NCBI RefSeq assembly: GCF_014467285.1
Contig: NZ_NKHR01000010.1
Coordinates: 62,001-126,000 of the forward strand
Direction of reading: 5' to 3'
Source: Xenorhabdus sp014467285
GTDB taxonomy: Bacteria; Pseudomonadota; Gammaproteobacteria; Enterobacterales; Enterobacteriaceae
DNA: 64,000 bases
Part shown: in pieces, positions 7,707 to 17,531 of the stretch
How positions within the stretch are numbered: the first letter of the stretch is position 1
Layout: each line of letters begins with the position of its first letter
Position numbers and translations under genes: made by a program
The notes under the pieces: model-generated
The model's database searches: none
Seen by the model: only the letters and a program-made list of their open reading frames with translations
Told to the model about the DNA's origin: nothing

Positions 7707-9264
7707 GTGCTGTTCCTTCTTTTTTATCTATATTTACAGTTGTTTTAATTTTATCATCTTCAAGCGAATCTTCTTTTCCTACACCAAAAGCGAAACTCAA
7801 ATCTACAGATGCCTTAATTCCATCATGATAAAATACCAAATCCAGACTTTTGGGTTTTGATTCCAGTGCTGCCAGTAATTTTGCTTCGGCCTTAGCTGTT
7901 GCATCTACATAACCATGAATAGCATAATAACTTACTCCACCACGAATATTAGTTTCAGCTTTAATACCAAATCCAGTTTCTAATACACTATCTTTTTTGA
8001 AAGACCAGTCTCCTTTTTCATCAGATTCCCAACCAAATTTAACATTCAATTCTCCTGTTAAAATGAGATCCAACTGTGCACCTGCATATGCTCCATTTTC
8101 GCCTTTTTTGACTTTTTCTTCGTAGAGTTGGCCAGCTTCACGAAGTGAGGAAAGTGCTCTTTCAACCTTAAAATAAGCAGCTACTATTTGAAGAACATCA
8201 ACGCGTAATTCTAGGCCAATTAAAGGAGCTGCCGCTATCTCTGCTCCAAATTTGGAATATAGTTGAAAGTTATTATTGTGAGAAAGCTCATGTTCACCAT
8301 GAAGCTTAATCGAAGGATAGATAAAATCCATTTTTAGGATTTTGAACTTATCACTATCATGTCCGACTGACAAAACATTCGTTATTTTGCCAATGCCTTG
8401 TACAAATGATTCTATTGGCCCTATCTCGTTTTTATTCTTCTTAAATTCTTTTTGCAAAGTATGCGTCCATGTACGACTGGCTGAGCCTTTCTGAAGTTTA
8501 ATTATCCCCTCTACAGCCAATGCATTTGTTACTTTGTAACGCGTCGTATCTTGAGTCCAACCACGATGTTTTCTATGCCCTAATCCCCGTTCTCTATTAG
8601 CTTGAGTTTGCTGTCTTCTTCTTTGTTGATCAGTGAATTCTTCAATGTCTTTCTTAGCCTTGAAAACTAGATCGATTTCCTGTTTTTCTTTGGTTACTAA
8701 ATAAATATTGGAACTAAGGACCGTTTTTTCTCCTAATACCGTGAATAGAATTTTTTCTATTCCAGAATACTCCTTCTTTACTAATGGTTTCCCTGAGCAT
8801 TCATCGACTCTGATAGCATAATGCTGATTTTTTATATTGGTATGAAAATCCTTTTTCAGGAAACGTGCTAAAACAGAAAATGGTCCTTGTTCAACCTCTA
8901 AAAAATCCTGACTTGATTTGTGGTAAACCAGTTCTCCTTTATAAGGTTTTTTAGGTGGAAATTGAGCGAGGGGTTGGTATTTTTCATCAAACACATTACC
9001 AATCGGACAATCAGGGTTGTGTGAAATACAGCCTTTACTGATTGAACTTAATTCAACAGATACCTTTGGTTTTTCTTCCTTCGGTAATTCATTTACATAT
9101 TCAAAGGTTATCAATGGTGAATCAAGCACATAGAAAAAATGTTGTTGAATCCAAGACTGCTGATAACTGATTGTTTTATCGCCTAATTTGATATCAATTC
9201 TATGTGTGCAATCATCTGGGTTGTCACAACCACATATTGCTGAACCTGCTTTTGTTGATGTCAT
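7642..9264 (-). CDS. Putative T6SS effector, 540 residues, unknown activity
   Basis: The ATG at 9264 has an ideal aaggag 7 bases upstream, 12 bases after the PAAR stop, which makes it PAAR-linked cargo. I recognise no named domain. The N-terminus is Cys-rich (ICGCDNPDDCTHRIDIKLGD; another pair in CISHNPDCPIG). A basic linker lies at about 220-250 (RRRQQTQANRERGLGHRKHR). The C-terminal 250 residues alternate polar and aromatic residues and Gly (GELNVKFGWESD, AETNIRGGVSYYAIHGYVD, DLVFYHDGIKASVDLSFAFG), suggesting a beta-rich, perhaps membrane-active domain. No catalytic motif of a known nuclease, lipase or peptidoglycan hydrolase was seen. Exported partners imply action in the periplasm or at the inner membrane (inference). 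The final 19 residues recur in both remnants. Confidence 0.7.
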   Translation of the reverse strand: MTSTKAGSAICGCDNPDDCTHRIDIKLGDKTISYQQSWIQQHFFYVLDSPLITFEYVNELPKEEKPKVSVELSSISKGCISHNPDCPIGNVFDEKYQPLAQFPPKKPYKGELVYHKSSQDFLEVEQGPFSVLARFLKKDFHTNIKNQHYAIRVDECSGKPLVKKEYSGIEKILFTVLGEKTVLSSNIYLVTKEKQEIDLVFKAKKDIEEFTDQQRRRQQTQANRERGLGHRKHRGWTQDTTRYKVTNALAVEGIIKLQKGSASRTWTHTLQKEFKKNKNEIGPIESFVQGIGKITNVLSVGHDSDKFKILKMDFIYPSIKLHGEHELSHNNNFQLYSKFGAEIAAAPLIGLELRVDVLQIVAAYFKVERALSSLREAGQLYEEKVKKGENGAYAGAQLDLILTGELNVKFGWESDEKGDWSFKKDSVLETGFGIKAETNIRGGVSYYAIHGYVDATAKAEAKLLAALESKPKSLDLVFYHDGIKASVDLSFAFGVGKEDSLEDDKIKTTVNIDKKEGTAREWVFQKPLSKDKSSYRISLG

Positions 9265-9275
9265 TATATTTCTCC

Positions 9276-9872
9276 TTAACCTATATTTATGCTGCCGTCG
9301 CCAATCACAACACCACCACAATCGACAGCATCTCCTGTTCTGGCGGCAGGCTTCCCTTCGATAAATACAGAACCCGATCCAACTGAAATTGTTCTTGGAT
9401 GTGAACAATGAGATGCCAGAGCATCACCTTGTCGTGCCAGATAAGCTCCATCAACTTTGACCGTACTCGCTCCGGTAATAACGGGAGTTGCTGAACAATC
9501 ACCATGCTCTGTACCGATATCTCCGATTTTGACTGCATTACCCATTTTCGAGCGGATAGACATCTGGGTTTTCGCCATCGGCAGGCGGTTTGGGGGAATA
9601 TTATTGGCGTGATAAGCCCGTCCAACAATAATCGGCTGGTCGGGATCGCCGTGGACAAAATCCACCAGTACTTCATGACCAATACGGGGAATGGCAATCA
9701 TGCCCATTAATTGCCCTGCCCACGCCTGACTGACTCGTACCCAGCATGAGCTTTGATCGTTGAATTTACCGTATCTGTCCCAGTCAAACTGAATACGAAC
9801 GCGCCCGTGTTCGTCACAGAAAATTTCTTCGCCTTCCGGCCCAACAACCGTGGCAATATGCGGGCCTTCCAT
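9276..9872 (-). CDS. VgrG OB-fold fragment fused in frame to a PAAR domain protein
   Basis: The frame starts in the gp5/OB-fold part of a VgrG (EEIFCDEHGRVRIQFDWDR, CWVRVSQAWAGQLMGMIAIP, HGDPDQPIIVGRAYHANN) and continues without a stop through KTQMSIRSK into a complete PAAR protein (MGNAVKIGDIGTEHG, then SHPRTISVGSGSVFIEGKPA and VIGDGSINIG). The whole C-terminal spike of the VgrG is missing, so the fusion looks like a deletion product. The PAAR part alone (Met at 9545) is 89 residues, but no clear ribosome binding site precedes that Met. PAAR proteins cap the VgrG spike and carry effectors; this one lies directly upstream of the effector gene. Whether the fusion or only the PAAR part is made is unclear. 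Confidence 0.75.
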   Translation of the reverse strand: MEGPHIATVVGPEGEEIFCDEHGRVRIQFDWDRYGKFNDQSSCWVRVSQAWAGQLMGMIAIPRIGHEVLVDFVHGDPDQPIIVGRAYHANNIPPNRLPMAKTQMSIRSKMGNAVKIGDIGTEHGDCSATPVITGASTVKVDGAYLARQGDALASHCSHPRTISVGSGSVFIEGKPAARTGDAVDCGGVVIGDGSINIG

Positions 9873-10329
9873 TTGGGGTTTCGGGTAGGGGGAAGGCCGG
9901 TAAGAGTTTTTTCGGGTGGTGAAAGTAAATTGATTAGACAGCCACGTACCCCCATCGCCGGACTGGGTTTCATCTGCCTGTGGCTGACTACCAGAATGCG
10001 TGATTTGGATGAGCTGCCATTGATCATTAAATGTCTCTCTGGGGTGATCATCCAGATTAAATAGCTGTCCCGGCGCAAGTATTCCAGACGATACTGACTT
10101 GCCCGTTGTCCCAGTTCGTCATCTTTACAGCGGCTGGGGAAATCATAATAATGGTAGCTGTTTAGTATTCTCTGATTGTCAAGATTGCGCCCTTCATACC
10201 AAAATTCCCGGTTCCAGCGTGGATTCTTAAACGTTCTGTCGTTTGTTCAGGTAAATTTTCCGTAATCAGTGTAAATACCAAACCTGAGCGATCAAGTAGT
10301 TGATTGATTTTATCTATTACCCTGCTCAC
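9873..10329 (-). pseudogene. Decayed VgrG N-terminal region
   Basis: A GTG at 10329 with ggag upstream opens a VgrG-like start (DKINQLLDRSGLVFTLITEN). After about 35 codons the frame jumps, by deletion of most of the N-terminal domain, to NREFWYEGRNLDNQRILNSY and RASQYRLEYLRR. It shifts again near 10080 into GQLFNLDDHPRETFNDQW and leads to the OB-fold region at 9872. At least two lesions are present, so this upstream part is not a working VgrG. Confidence 0.8.
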
Positions 10330-11193
10330 TTGTATTCTCCATAATATTCTGGTGTATCAATCCTTATTTACTGCCTGAATAGTAAAAATAATTTAGTAAT
10401 GACATTACCCTTGCATACTTTGTGTGCATTACTGAGCAGGATACAATAGAATTGTTTATATATACCAGTATGAATAAAAACACAGCAGGAAAATTGTGAT
10501 TAACTTCCCTTTTTAAATTAAATCAGGGAATTACTTAACTTTAATTTCATGTAATACAACAGATTAAAATCACACTGGCGCGCTGCGCTTGTCTTCTCCG
10601 AAGTAGTGAACACTTTTTTATATTTTTTTGAAAAATGCCTGTAATAATAAAAAATTATTCTTCTGGCAGATAATGCTGCCTATATTCTGCCAATGCACCC
10701 GGCATATCCATCCCAAAACGGATCACGTTCATTTTCCGGCACAACTTCGGAAAAGTTGAAGATCACTCGACTGATGCAATACACATACCCATCCGGAACT
10801 CAAGTAGATTGTTGAAACCACCAGAAGAACAGGCAGGATAATCATGAAGATCATGAGGAGATAAGACAGTAACGCAGTGAATTGTTCAAAAAACACGCTT
10901 GATGTACGTTTCCGTATAATTGGACTTCAGTCCCCGCGTATTTTTTCCCACAAATACAACATCATTCGACGTATAGCATTATTCAAAATGTAACATTTCG
11001 TCACAAAAAAGAAACAATGGTTATAATTTTGTTGCAATACAGTTTATCGTGTGAAATATTAGATACTGAATCAATGATAATAGAAATAGTTTCCTTAGTA
11101 TCAGTAACCAATGGATATTACGTACCTTTATTTATACTCAGGCCCTCTATATAAAGGTTCATGCGGTAGCTTTGGTTCTAAAAGGAGCGTTCG
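10330..11193. other. Divergent regulatory gap with a small gene remnant
   Basis: About 860 bases separate the minus-strand cargo module from the plus-strand T6SS operon. On the minus strand, 10762-10655 reads as a C-terminal scrap (MNVIRFGMDMPGALAEYRQH, ending with a stop) of an unidentified gene. The A+T-rich segment 10950-11180 should hold the T6SS promoter. I could not find a convincing -35/-10 pair or a sigma-54 GG-N10-GC element. A strong aaaggag precedes vgrG. Confidence 0.45.
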
Positions 11194-13164
11194 ATGGAAA
11201 GATTCATTATTGCTCACTCCTCTCTAGGTGACGACACTTTTCTTTTTAAGTCATTAAAAGGAGAAGAAAAATTGTCAACTATTTATAGTTTTGAAGTGGA
11301 ACTCTTTAGTGATAATAAAGACATTGATATCAAAGCATTACGAAACAAACCGCTCTCTGTTGAGATAAAGGATCCGGCAAACACTTCAGCAAAATCACGC
11401 TATTTGAGTGGACTGGTTCGTGAAGCTATTATTTGTGATTATTATCATAACTATTTTTATTTGTATAAACTCATCATCCAACCAGCTCTGTTTACATTAA
11501 CCCTGAACAAAGATTTCAAAATCTGGCAAAAGAAAACAGCGCCTGAGATTATTAAAGATATTTTTGATAAACATAAAATAAAATTCAAGAATAGCCTCAA
11601 TGCAAAATATCAACCATTAGAATATTGCACTCAATACAAAGAAACTGATTTCGACTTTCTGAGCCGGATAATGGAGCGCGAAGGAATTTATTATTATTTT
11701 CAACACAGTAAGAATGAGCACACGCTTATATTAGCTGATTCGCCTCAATCTCACTCTGCTCTGCCTGAATGTTCCTCCATTGAATATTATCCTAACCATT
11801 ATCCCCCCAGTATAAAAGACAAGCATTATTTATATGATTGGACAGTAAGTTATTCAATTACTCCCAAGCTTTATACGATGAGTGATTATAATTTCCTTAA
11901 ACCAAATGCTCAGCTAAAAGAAACACAGCAAAATCCGGACTCCTCTGTACCAAAAACAGAACTGTTCGAATGGCCCGGAAATTATGGCGAAAGTTCACAA
12001 GGCCAGTTCTATGTTCGTGTTCTGCAACAATCCAATACCGCACATAGCCAATATATCAAGGCAAAAAGTAAAGAGCCGGGTATTGCTCCGGGTTATACCT
12101 TCACGTTATCAAACGCATTGCGGGATAAAGATAACGGTGAATATCTTATTGTCAGCGCAAATTATGAATTCCACGAAGCCCCATACTTTATGGGAATGGA
12201 TCATTTTGGCCCAGATTCAGATAAAGTCGAACATATTATAGTTACCGACTTTACAGCCATTCCAGCCAAAGTAAATTGGCGAGCTCCCCGCACCACGCCA
12301 TGGCCAGTAGCAAACACAGAGCGGGCTACTGTTGTGGGTGCCAGTGGAAAAACCATTTGGACAGATGAACATGGCCGCGTCAAATTGAAGTTTCACTGGG
12401 ATCGGAGCGATACAAAAGACGATAAAAGTTCCTGCTGGGTGCGGGTTTCCAATAATTGGGCAGGCGCTAAATTTGGCATGATACAAATTCCCCGGGTTGG
12501 AGAAGAAGTCATCGTCAGTTTTATTCACGGCAATCCGGACGAGCCTCTTATAGTGGGACGTAGTTTTAACAAAAATAATATGCCTCCCTGGACGTTACCT
12601 AAAGAAGCTACAAAAATAGGCATAATGTCGCGCAGTCTTGAGGGAGGAAAAGATAATGCCAGTTATTTATTTATTGATGATGCCCAAGGTAAAGAATCCT
12701 TCGAAATACATGCTGAAAAGGATATGAAAGTCACTATAGAGAAGAACCAAACCGTAAAAATTGATGGCACTCGCGAAACAACAGTAGAAAAAGCAGAAAC
12801 TGCCAACTTCAAGGATAAACAAAAGACCACGGTTGCCAAAGGCAAAGAAATCGAAGTTACAGGTGGTGGGATTAAATATACTGTTTCTGATGGATATAAA
12901 GCAGATATCACTGGCGATAAATCAGAAAAAATTAGTGAAAATTATCAATCAAAGGTCGGCGGCAATTTTACACAAAAGGTGACTGGAAACTACGAACTCA
13001 AGGTTACAGGCAATAAAAAAGACTCAGTAACAGGATCTGTCGAAATCAAGGGAAGTAGGATGAAAATACAATCCAGCTCTACATGCGATATTAAAGGTAC
13101 GTTATGCGATATTAAAGGTATATCCATGTGTACGATAAACGCTGCACTGATCAAATTGGGTTAA
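11194..13164 (+). CDS. vgrG: VgrG (TssI) spike protein
   Basis: A 656-residue T6SS spike of the canonical type. The gp27-like domain spans about residues 1-340 (FSLEVEL-type start, YKETDFDFLSRIMEREGIYYYF). The gp5 OB-fold is at about 370-470 (WTDEHGRVKLKFHWDR, FGMIQIPRVGEEVIVSFIHG). A beta-helical needle of short repeats follows (TVEKAETANFKDKQ, YQSKVGGNFTQKVTGNYELK) to the C-terminus at residue 656. There is no C-terminal toxin extension; the last part (CDIKGTLCDIKGISMCTI) carries repeated Cys. The trimer tips the Hcp tube and binds PAAR-like proteins. The ATG at 11194 follows aaaggag. First gene of the large T6SS operon. Confidence 0.95.
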   Translation: MERFIIAHSSLGDDTFLFKSLKGEEKLSTIYSFEVELFSDNKDIDIKALRNKPLSVEIKDPANTSAKSRYLSGLVREAIICDYYHNYFYLYKLIIQPALFTLTLNKDFKIWQKKTAPEIIKDIFDKHKIKFKNSLNAKYQPLEYCTQYKETDFDFLSRIMEREGIYYYFQHSKNEHTLILADSPQSHSALPECSSIEYYPNHYPPSIKDKHYLYDWTVSYSITPKLYTMSDYNFLKPNAQLKETQQNPDSSVPKTELFEWPGNYGESSQGQFYVRVLQQSNTAHSQYIKAKSKEPGIAPGYTFTLSNALRDKDNGEYLIVSANYEFHEAPYFMGMDHFGPDSDKVEHIIVTDFTAIPAKVNWRAPRTTPWPVANTERATVVGASGKTIWTDEHGRVKLKFHWDRSDTKDDKSSCWVRVSNNWAGAKFGMIQIPRVGEEVIVSFIHGNPDEPLIVGRSFNKNNMPPWTLPKEATKIGIMSRSLEGGKDNASYLFIDDAQGKESFEIHAEKDMKVTIEKNQTVKIDGTRETTVEKAETANFKDKQKTTVAKGKEIEVTGGGIKYTVSDGYKADITGDKSEKISENYQSKVGGNFTQKVTGNYELKVTGNKKDSVTGSVEIKGSRMKIQSSSTCDIKGTLCDIKGISMCTINAALIKLG

Positions 13165-13246
13165 TCTGCTGAACATTTTCCTCATACATTCTTAGCATTA
13201 GCGGGAATGAATATTCAATACAAAAAGACTCATTTGGGGTGTTTCA

Positions 13247-15814
13247 ATGAAAATCATTAAACCTCTGCGTCTAAGTATGCTTTATCGCCCTTATCGCTGG
13301 CAGCAAAAGAATTATCTTGGGGTGTCCATCATGGCTCTGACCGATATGAGTGCATCCCCCCGCCTACGACCAGAGCCGGAGCTTTGGCAACTTGCAGAGG
13401 CTGAATTGAAAACCTGCAATGGTATTATCGATCTTGCCATGCCTAAATCCTACTCAGAATTCCTCGCTACGGGTTATGCCTATACGCACCATCAGGCAGA
13501 TAAAACATCTTGTTCTGTACGTATCCAGGTGGAGCAATTAGATAAAACATTAGTTGTTTTCGGCGACCGCCACTGGGTTAACAATACCCCGTCAAAGCCT
13601 CAAGAATTTGAACAGATGCGGCTGGACTGGAGCCGGGCTTTCGGCGGAAAAGATGATGAAGAAAACCCACACGGTATCGGTTTCACGCCCGAAATGCAGG
13701 AAAATGGGGTAGAGATCCATCGTCTGCCAAACATTGAAACCCTGCACAGACAATTATTATCGCCACGGGATAAACCCAACCCGGCCAGCTTTTGTCCATT
13801 GGATTTAATATGGCCCCGTCGTTTTACCCGCATAGGTAAAAAATATGACAAGCAGTGGCTCGAAAATGAATTTCCTGGTTTTGCCAGTGATATTGACTGG
13901 CGACTGTTCAATGCCGCTCCCCGTGATCAGTGGTGGGAACAATATGAAGCGTTACCCGAAAAGGCAGCGTGGCGGATTTGGAATATGCACCCTGAAAAAC
14001 CGGTACAGGAAGGGATGCTTCCTCCATGGCAGGCTCGTTGTTTTATCAAGCGATTGCGTGTTGATGAAGAGGTTTTCGAAGAAATTATCATGCGCAATAC
14101 AACAGTATGGTTTTTTCCTCACCTGGAACAAATGATCCTGATTTGGCATGGTTGTGCGCACATTAATGAAGATGATGCCACCGATGTCTTACAAATGCTT
14201 GCCACAATGGAACTCAGCGGGGAACCTCGTGCCGAAAGTCACTATCTTCAAATCCTTAACCAACGCATGGATAAAGAGAAAGGAGCGCTGTACGCCTTTC
14301 GGGAAAAAGACCTGATTCCCGAAGAAATTATTGGTCCATGGGTGGACACAGAACAACCGGATGGTGACAGCCCTTTGAGAGAAAATCTGCAAAATCGGGA
14401 AAAACGCCTGCGCGAGCAACAACGAGAGCGGATGGAGAGATATGGCAGAGATATCAATACATTAATTCCTCTTTCTGAACCCGTTTCTAATCCCAAACCT
14501 GATGAATTATCAGAATTTGTTAACCAGACAGAACAAGATGCCGCTCAAAAATACGCGGAAGCGGAACAACAGCGAGAAAAAATCCGGGCAAGAGCCATAA
14601 AACGAGGCATTAATGTCGATCAGAGCACGATGGATAATCAACTCAGGGGGCCACAAAATTACTTTCAGGTACGGGATATATTGCACCAACAGCAACAACA
14701 GCTCGGACTTAACAGTGAAAAGCTAACGCAGGCTGAACGGGCGTTGTACAAAATGTATCTGGCCTCAGTGCAATCACAAGGCCCTGCCCTGCGTTTATCG
14801 GGTGATCTGTCACAGATTATTCGCAAGCGTGTTCAACAAATCATGCAGAAAGGCGGTAATTTCTGTGGAATGGACTTTACAGGAGTCGACTTTTCCGACA
14901 TGGATCTGCGCGGTGCCAATTTTTCCCGCACCTTATTAGAAAGCGCCTGTTTCAATAATTGTCAGTTGGATGATGCGGATTTCAGTGAAGCAATACTGGT
15001 CAGAACAGAAATAGACAATGCCTCTCTGTATGGCGTAAAACTGGATAATACCAATTTGTCACAAGCAAAATGTCAACAGAGTGATTTTTCTGCCGCCAGT
15101 TTTAAAGAAACTCAATTGCAGGAAACGCTGTTTGATCATTGCCGATTTAACAATACCCTCTTCGCCGATTTATTCCTGCACGGGGCTTTTATCACTCAAT
15201 GTCGTTTTCAACATTCACAATGGCAAAACTGTACTTTTCTGGAAATGACACTGCCTTCACCCAAGTTCAACTATGCCAGCCTTAATCAAGTTTCCTTTAT
15301 TAAGTGCCAGTTGGAGAAAGCCGTTTTTGATCATGCCACGCTTGACAGTTGTTCATGGGCGGAGACAAAAGCAGAATCAATCCATTTTCGTGCTGCCAAA
15401 TTACTGACCTGCTCATTTATGATGGGCAGTAATTTTAATCAGGCAGATTTCAGTGGTGCCACGCTCACAGAGTGTAATTTGCGCCAGCTTCTTCTGATTC
15501 AGTCTACATTCTATTCGGCAACGCTGAATAATAGTGACTTTAGTGAAGCAAACTGCCAATTAACCAATATGCAGTATTTAAATACGGCTCAGAGCATATT
15601 CATCAGAACAGATTTTCGGGATGCCCAATTAAACAATGCCAATCTGATAGGTGCCCTTATGCAGAAATGCAGCTTCAATGGAACTGATTTACGGGAAACC
15701 AATCTGTTCCGCACTGATATGTCGCAATCAATCATTGACGATTCAACGTTGATTGATCAGGCATATACACAACGTACTAAAACCTTGCCCAAACGCGATC
15801 AGGAAGTAATATGA
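13247..15814 (+). CDS. DUF2169 and pentapeptide-repeat T6SS accessory protein
   Basis: 855 residues. The N-terminal third is DUF2169 (KPLRLSMLYRPYRW, ADKTSCSVRIQVEQLDKTLV, RLDWSRAFGGKDDEENPHG). Residues about 370-520 are charged and helical, probably coiled coil (NREKRLREQQRERMERYGRD). About 540-840 form a pentapeptide-repeat right-handed beta-helix (FTGVDFSDMDLRGANFSRTL). DUF2169 proteins are recurrent T6SS neighbours proposed to act as adaptors or chaperones loading PAAR-like DUF4150 cargo. Here vgrG, a second pentapeptide protein, DUF3540 and DUF4150 are all adjacent, which fits. The stop overlaps the next start (ATGA). Confidence 0.85.
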   Translation: MKIIKPLRLSMLYRPYRWQQKNYLGVSIMALTDMSASPRLRPEPELWQLAEAELKTCNGIIDLAMPKSYSEFLATGYAYTHHQADKTSCSVRIQVEQLDKTLVVFGDRHWVNNTPSKPQEFEQMRLDWSRAFGGKDDEENPHGIGFTPEMQENGVEIHRLPNIETLHRQLLSPRDKPNPASFCPLDLIWPRRFTRIGKKYDKQWLENEFPGFASDIDWRLFNAAPRDQWWEQYEALPEKAAWRIWNMHPEKPVQEGMLPPWQARCFIKRLRVDEEVFEEIIMRNTTVWFFPHLEQMILIWHGCAHINEDDATDVLQMLATMELSGEPRAESHYLQILNQRMDKEKGALYAFREKDLIPEEIIGPWVDTEQPDGDSPLRENLQNREKRLREQQRERMERYGRDINTLIPLSEPVSNPKPDELSEFVNQTEQDAAQKYAEAEQQREKIRARAIKRGINVDQSTMDNQLRGPQNYFQVRDILHQQQQQLGLNSEKLTQAERALYKMYLASVQSQGPALRLSGDLSQIIRKRVQQIMQKGGNFCGMDFTGVDFSDMDLRGANFSRTLLESACFNNCQLDDADFSEAILVRTEIDNASLYGVKLDNTNLSQAKCQQSDFSAASFKETQLQETLFDHCRFNNTLFADLFLHGAFITQCRFQHSQWQNCTFLEMTLPSPKFNYASLNQVSFIKCQLEKAVFDHATLDSCSWAETKAESIHFRAAKLLTCSFMMGSNFNQADFSGATLTECNLRQLLLIQSTFYSATLNNSDFSEANCQLTNMQYLNTAQSIFIRTDFRDAQLNNANLIGALMQKCSFNGTDLRETNLFRTDMSQSIIDDSTLIDQAYTQRTKTLPKRDQEVI

Positions 15815-16884
15815 GTACACTGACAGCGGATGAACTCATTACTAAAATCAAGCAGGGTGATGTCATTGAAAAAGTCAATTTGCAGGGAATCTCATTAATT
15901 GGTCAAAACTTATCAGGTGGCAGATTCAGGTCAGTCGATTTTTCAGAAGCCGATTTTTCCCATTCCATTCTAAAACAATCCGTCTTTATTGAATGCCAGC
16001 TTGAAGAGACTCGCTTTAATTCAGTGACATGTGACCAAAGCCTATTTGAACAGTGTGATATGGTGCGTGCTACGTTCAACAAGAGCTCACTGAACAATTG
16101 TTTATTCACTCAATGTGCTTTGAAAAAAGCACAGTTTAAAATAACCAAACAAAATAGTAGCCAGTTTTCATTCTGTGATCTGCAATATGCTGATTTTAAT
16201 GGTAGTAAGCTTGATCGAGTAACTTTTACCGACTCCTCATTAGATTACGCAATGTTACATAATTGTTATGTTTTTATGGTGACTTTTTTTCGTCAAGACT
16301 TACGAAAAACAGATTTTTATAGCTGTGAATTCATCAAAACCATTTTTTTTGCCTGTGACCAATGTGGTCAAAATTATCAGGGACAACAATTTCAAGGATG
16401 CTTGTTTACAGACAATCAACTCGAAGCAGTTAATTTCAACCATGCAAAATTGACTCATTGCAATTTCAAAGGAGCTGGATTACAAAACGCTCAATTATCA
16501 AATGCCGATGCTACTCAAGCGTTATTCATTGACGCTGATTTGACAAATGCGTGTTGTTGTAACAGTTTGTTTAATGGAGCTATTTTTATCGGTTCTTGTC
16601 TTAAACTTGCTGATTTCCGACACAGCCAATTACAACAGGCTATCATGCGTAAAGTCCATGCGGTTAATACACAGTTTACTGGCTGCAATATGACCTACGC
16701 AGATCTTTCCTATGCCAATATCAGCAAAAGTGATTTTCGCGCAGCACGGTTCATGAGAACTCTTTTTCATCGTACTCAACAAGTTGGGACATTGTTTTCT
16801 GACCGTCAGGGCATATTGGAAAATGATCCTGAGCTATTTGCTGCGGAAGAGTGGAGTACGCAACAACGCCAACGTAAGATTTAA
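15811..16884 (+). CDS. Pentapeptide-repeat protein (T6SS accessory)
   Basis: 357 residues, almost entirely pentapeptide repeats of the A(D/N)LXX type (VDFSEADFSHSILKQSVFIE, LSYANISKSDFRAARFMRTL), predicted to form a right-handed quadrilateral beta-helix. Cysteines are frequent. It starts within the stop of the preceding DUF2169 gene (4-base overlap) and so is translationally coupled. Function is unknown; a scaffold or adaptor role in spike loading is inferred from its fixed place between DUF2169 and DUF3540 genes. Confidence 0.85.
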   Translation: MSTLTADELITKIKQGDVIEKVNLQGISLIGQNLSGGRFRSVDFSEADFSHSILKQSVFIECQLEETRFNSVTCDQSLFEQCDMVRATFNKSSLNNCLFTQCALKKAQFKITKQNSSQFSFCDLQYADFNGSKLDRVTFTDSSLDYAMLHNCYVFMVTFFRQDLRKTDFYSCEFIKTIFFACDQCGQNYQGQQFQGCLFTDNQLEAVNFNHAKLTHCNFKGAGLQNAQLSNADATQALFIDADLTNACCCNSLFNGAIFIGSCLKLADFRHSQLQQAIMRKVHAVNTQFTGCNMTYADLSYANISKSDFRAARFMRTLFHRTQQVGTLFSDRQGILENDPELFAAEEWSTQQRQRKI

Positions 16885-16898
16885 TTTGGAGAATCGAA

Positions 16899-17519
16899 AT
16901 GACGGAATCCTCTTATGCTCTCTCTTCATATTCTTCTCTTGCTACCGAACCACTACAACAGATTGCGGGACAGGTCGTGAATATTCTTCAGGATGGCAGT
17001 TTGATGGTCGAAAGCAAAAATCGGGGTTGGCATTGCCGACGGGCTGCCAGTTGTCTTTTAACCCCAGGAATGGGCGACACCGTATTGGTCACAAAGGTCC
17101 ATGAACAGTTATGGATACTGGCTATATTAGAACGGACTGAACAACAGAACCCGGCTGAAATAAATATCCCCGGTGACTTATCCATAACTTCTCAGGGAAA
17201 TTTGAGCTTATACAGCAATGGACTGAATATTACAGCAGATAACGGGAACTGCCATATCAATGAAATGCAATACAGTGGCGAATCTCTGTCCGCCTGGGTT
17301 TCTGTCACCAGAATCATAGGCAATCAACTTGAATCCGTTTGGCAGGTCGTCACACAATTGAGTAACCGGCTATTTCGCCATACCACACAAACAGAGCAAG
17401 TGCACGCAGGGCAATTGGATATGCAGGCTGAAAACTATATGCGATTACATGCCCAAAATACGGTCATTTCCGCCAAAGCAATTACCAAAATAGATGCTGA
17501 ACAAATCCACATTGGCTAA
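16899..17519 (+). CDS. DUF3540 protein (T6SS accessory)
   Basis: 206 residues. The middle resembles a small OB-like/gp5-like unit (GWHCRRAASCLLTPGMGDTV) followed by a beta-rich C-terminus that ends like a VgrG needle (MQAENYMRLHAQNTVISAKA, AEQIHIG). This pattern is typical of DUF3540. It may be a short adaptor joining the VgrG tip to the PAAR-like DUF4150 protein encoded next (inference). It has a good ribosome binding site (ttggaga) and lies 14 bases after the pentapeptide gene. Confidence 0.8.
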   Translation: MTESSYALSSYSSLATEPLQQIAGQVVNILQDGSLMVESKNRGWHCRRAASCLLTPGMGDTVLVTKVHEQLWILAILERTEQQNPAEINIPGDLSITSQGNLSLYSNGLNITADNGNCHINEMQYSGESLSAWVSVTRIIGNQLESVWQVVTQLSNRLFRHTTQTEQVHAGQLDMQAENYMRLHAQNTVISAKAITKIDAEQIHIG

Positions 17520-17531
17520 GGAGGAAAAGCG

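Noticed and set aside
9265..9408. N-terminal extension of the effector frame up to 9408
   Set aside because: It overlaps the PAAR coding region in another frame and has no ribosome binding site; the ATG at 9264 has an ideal one.
11010..11060. Sigma-54 promoter for the T6SS operon
   Set aside because: The GG and GC elements are 13 bases apart rather than 10, so they do not fit.
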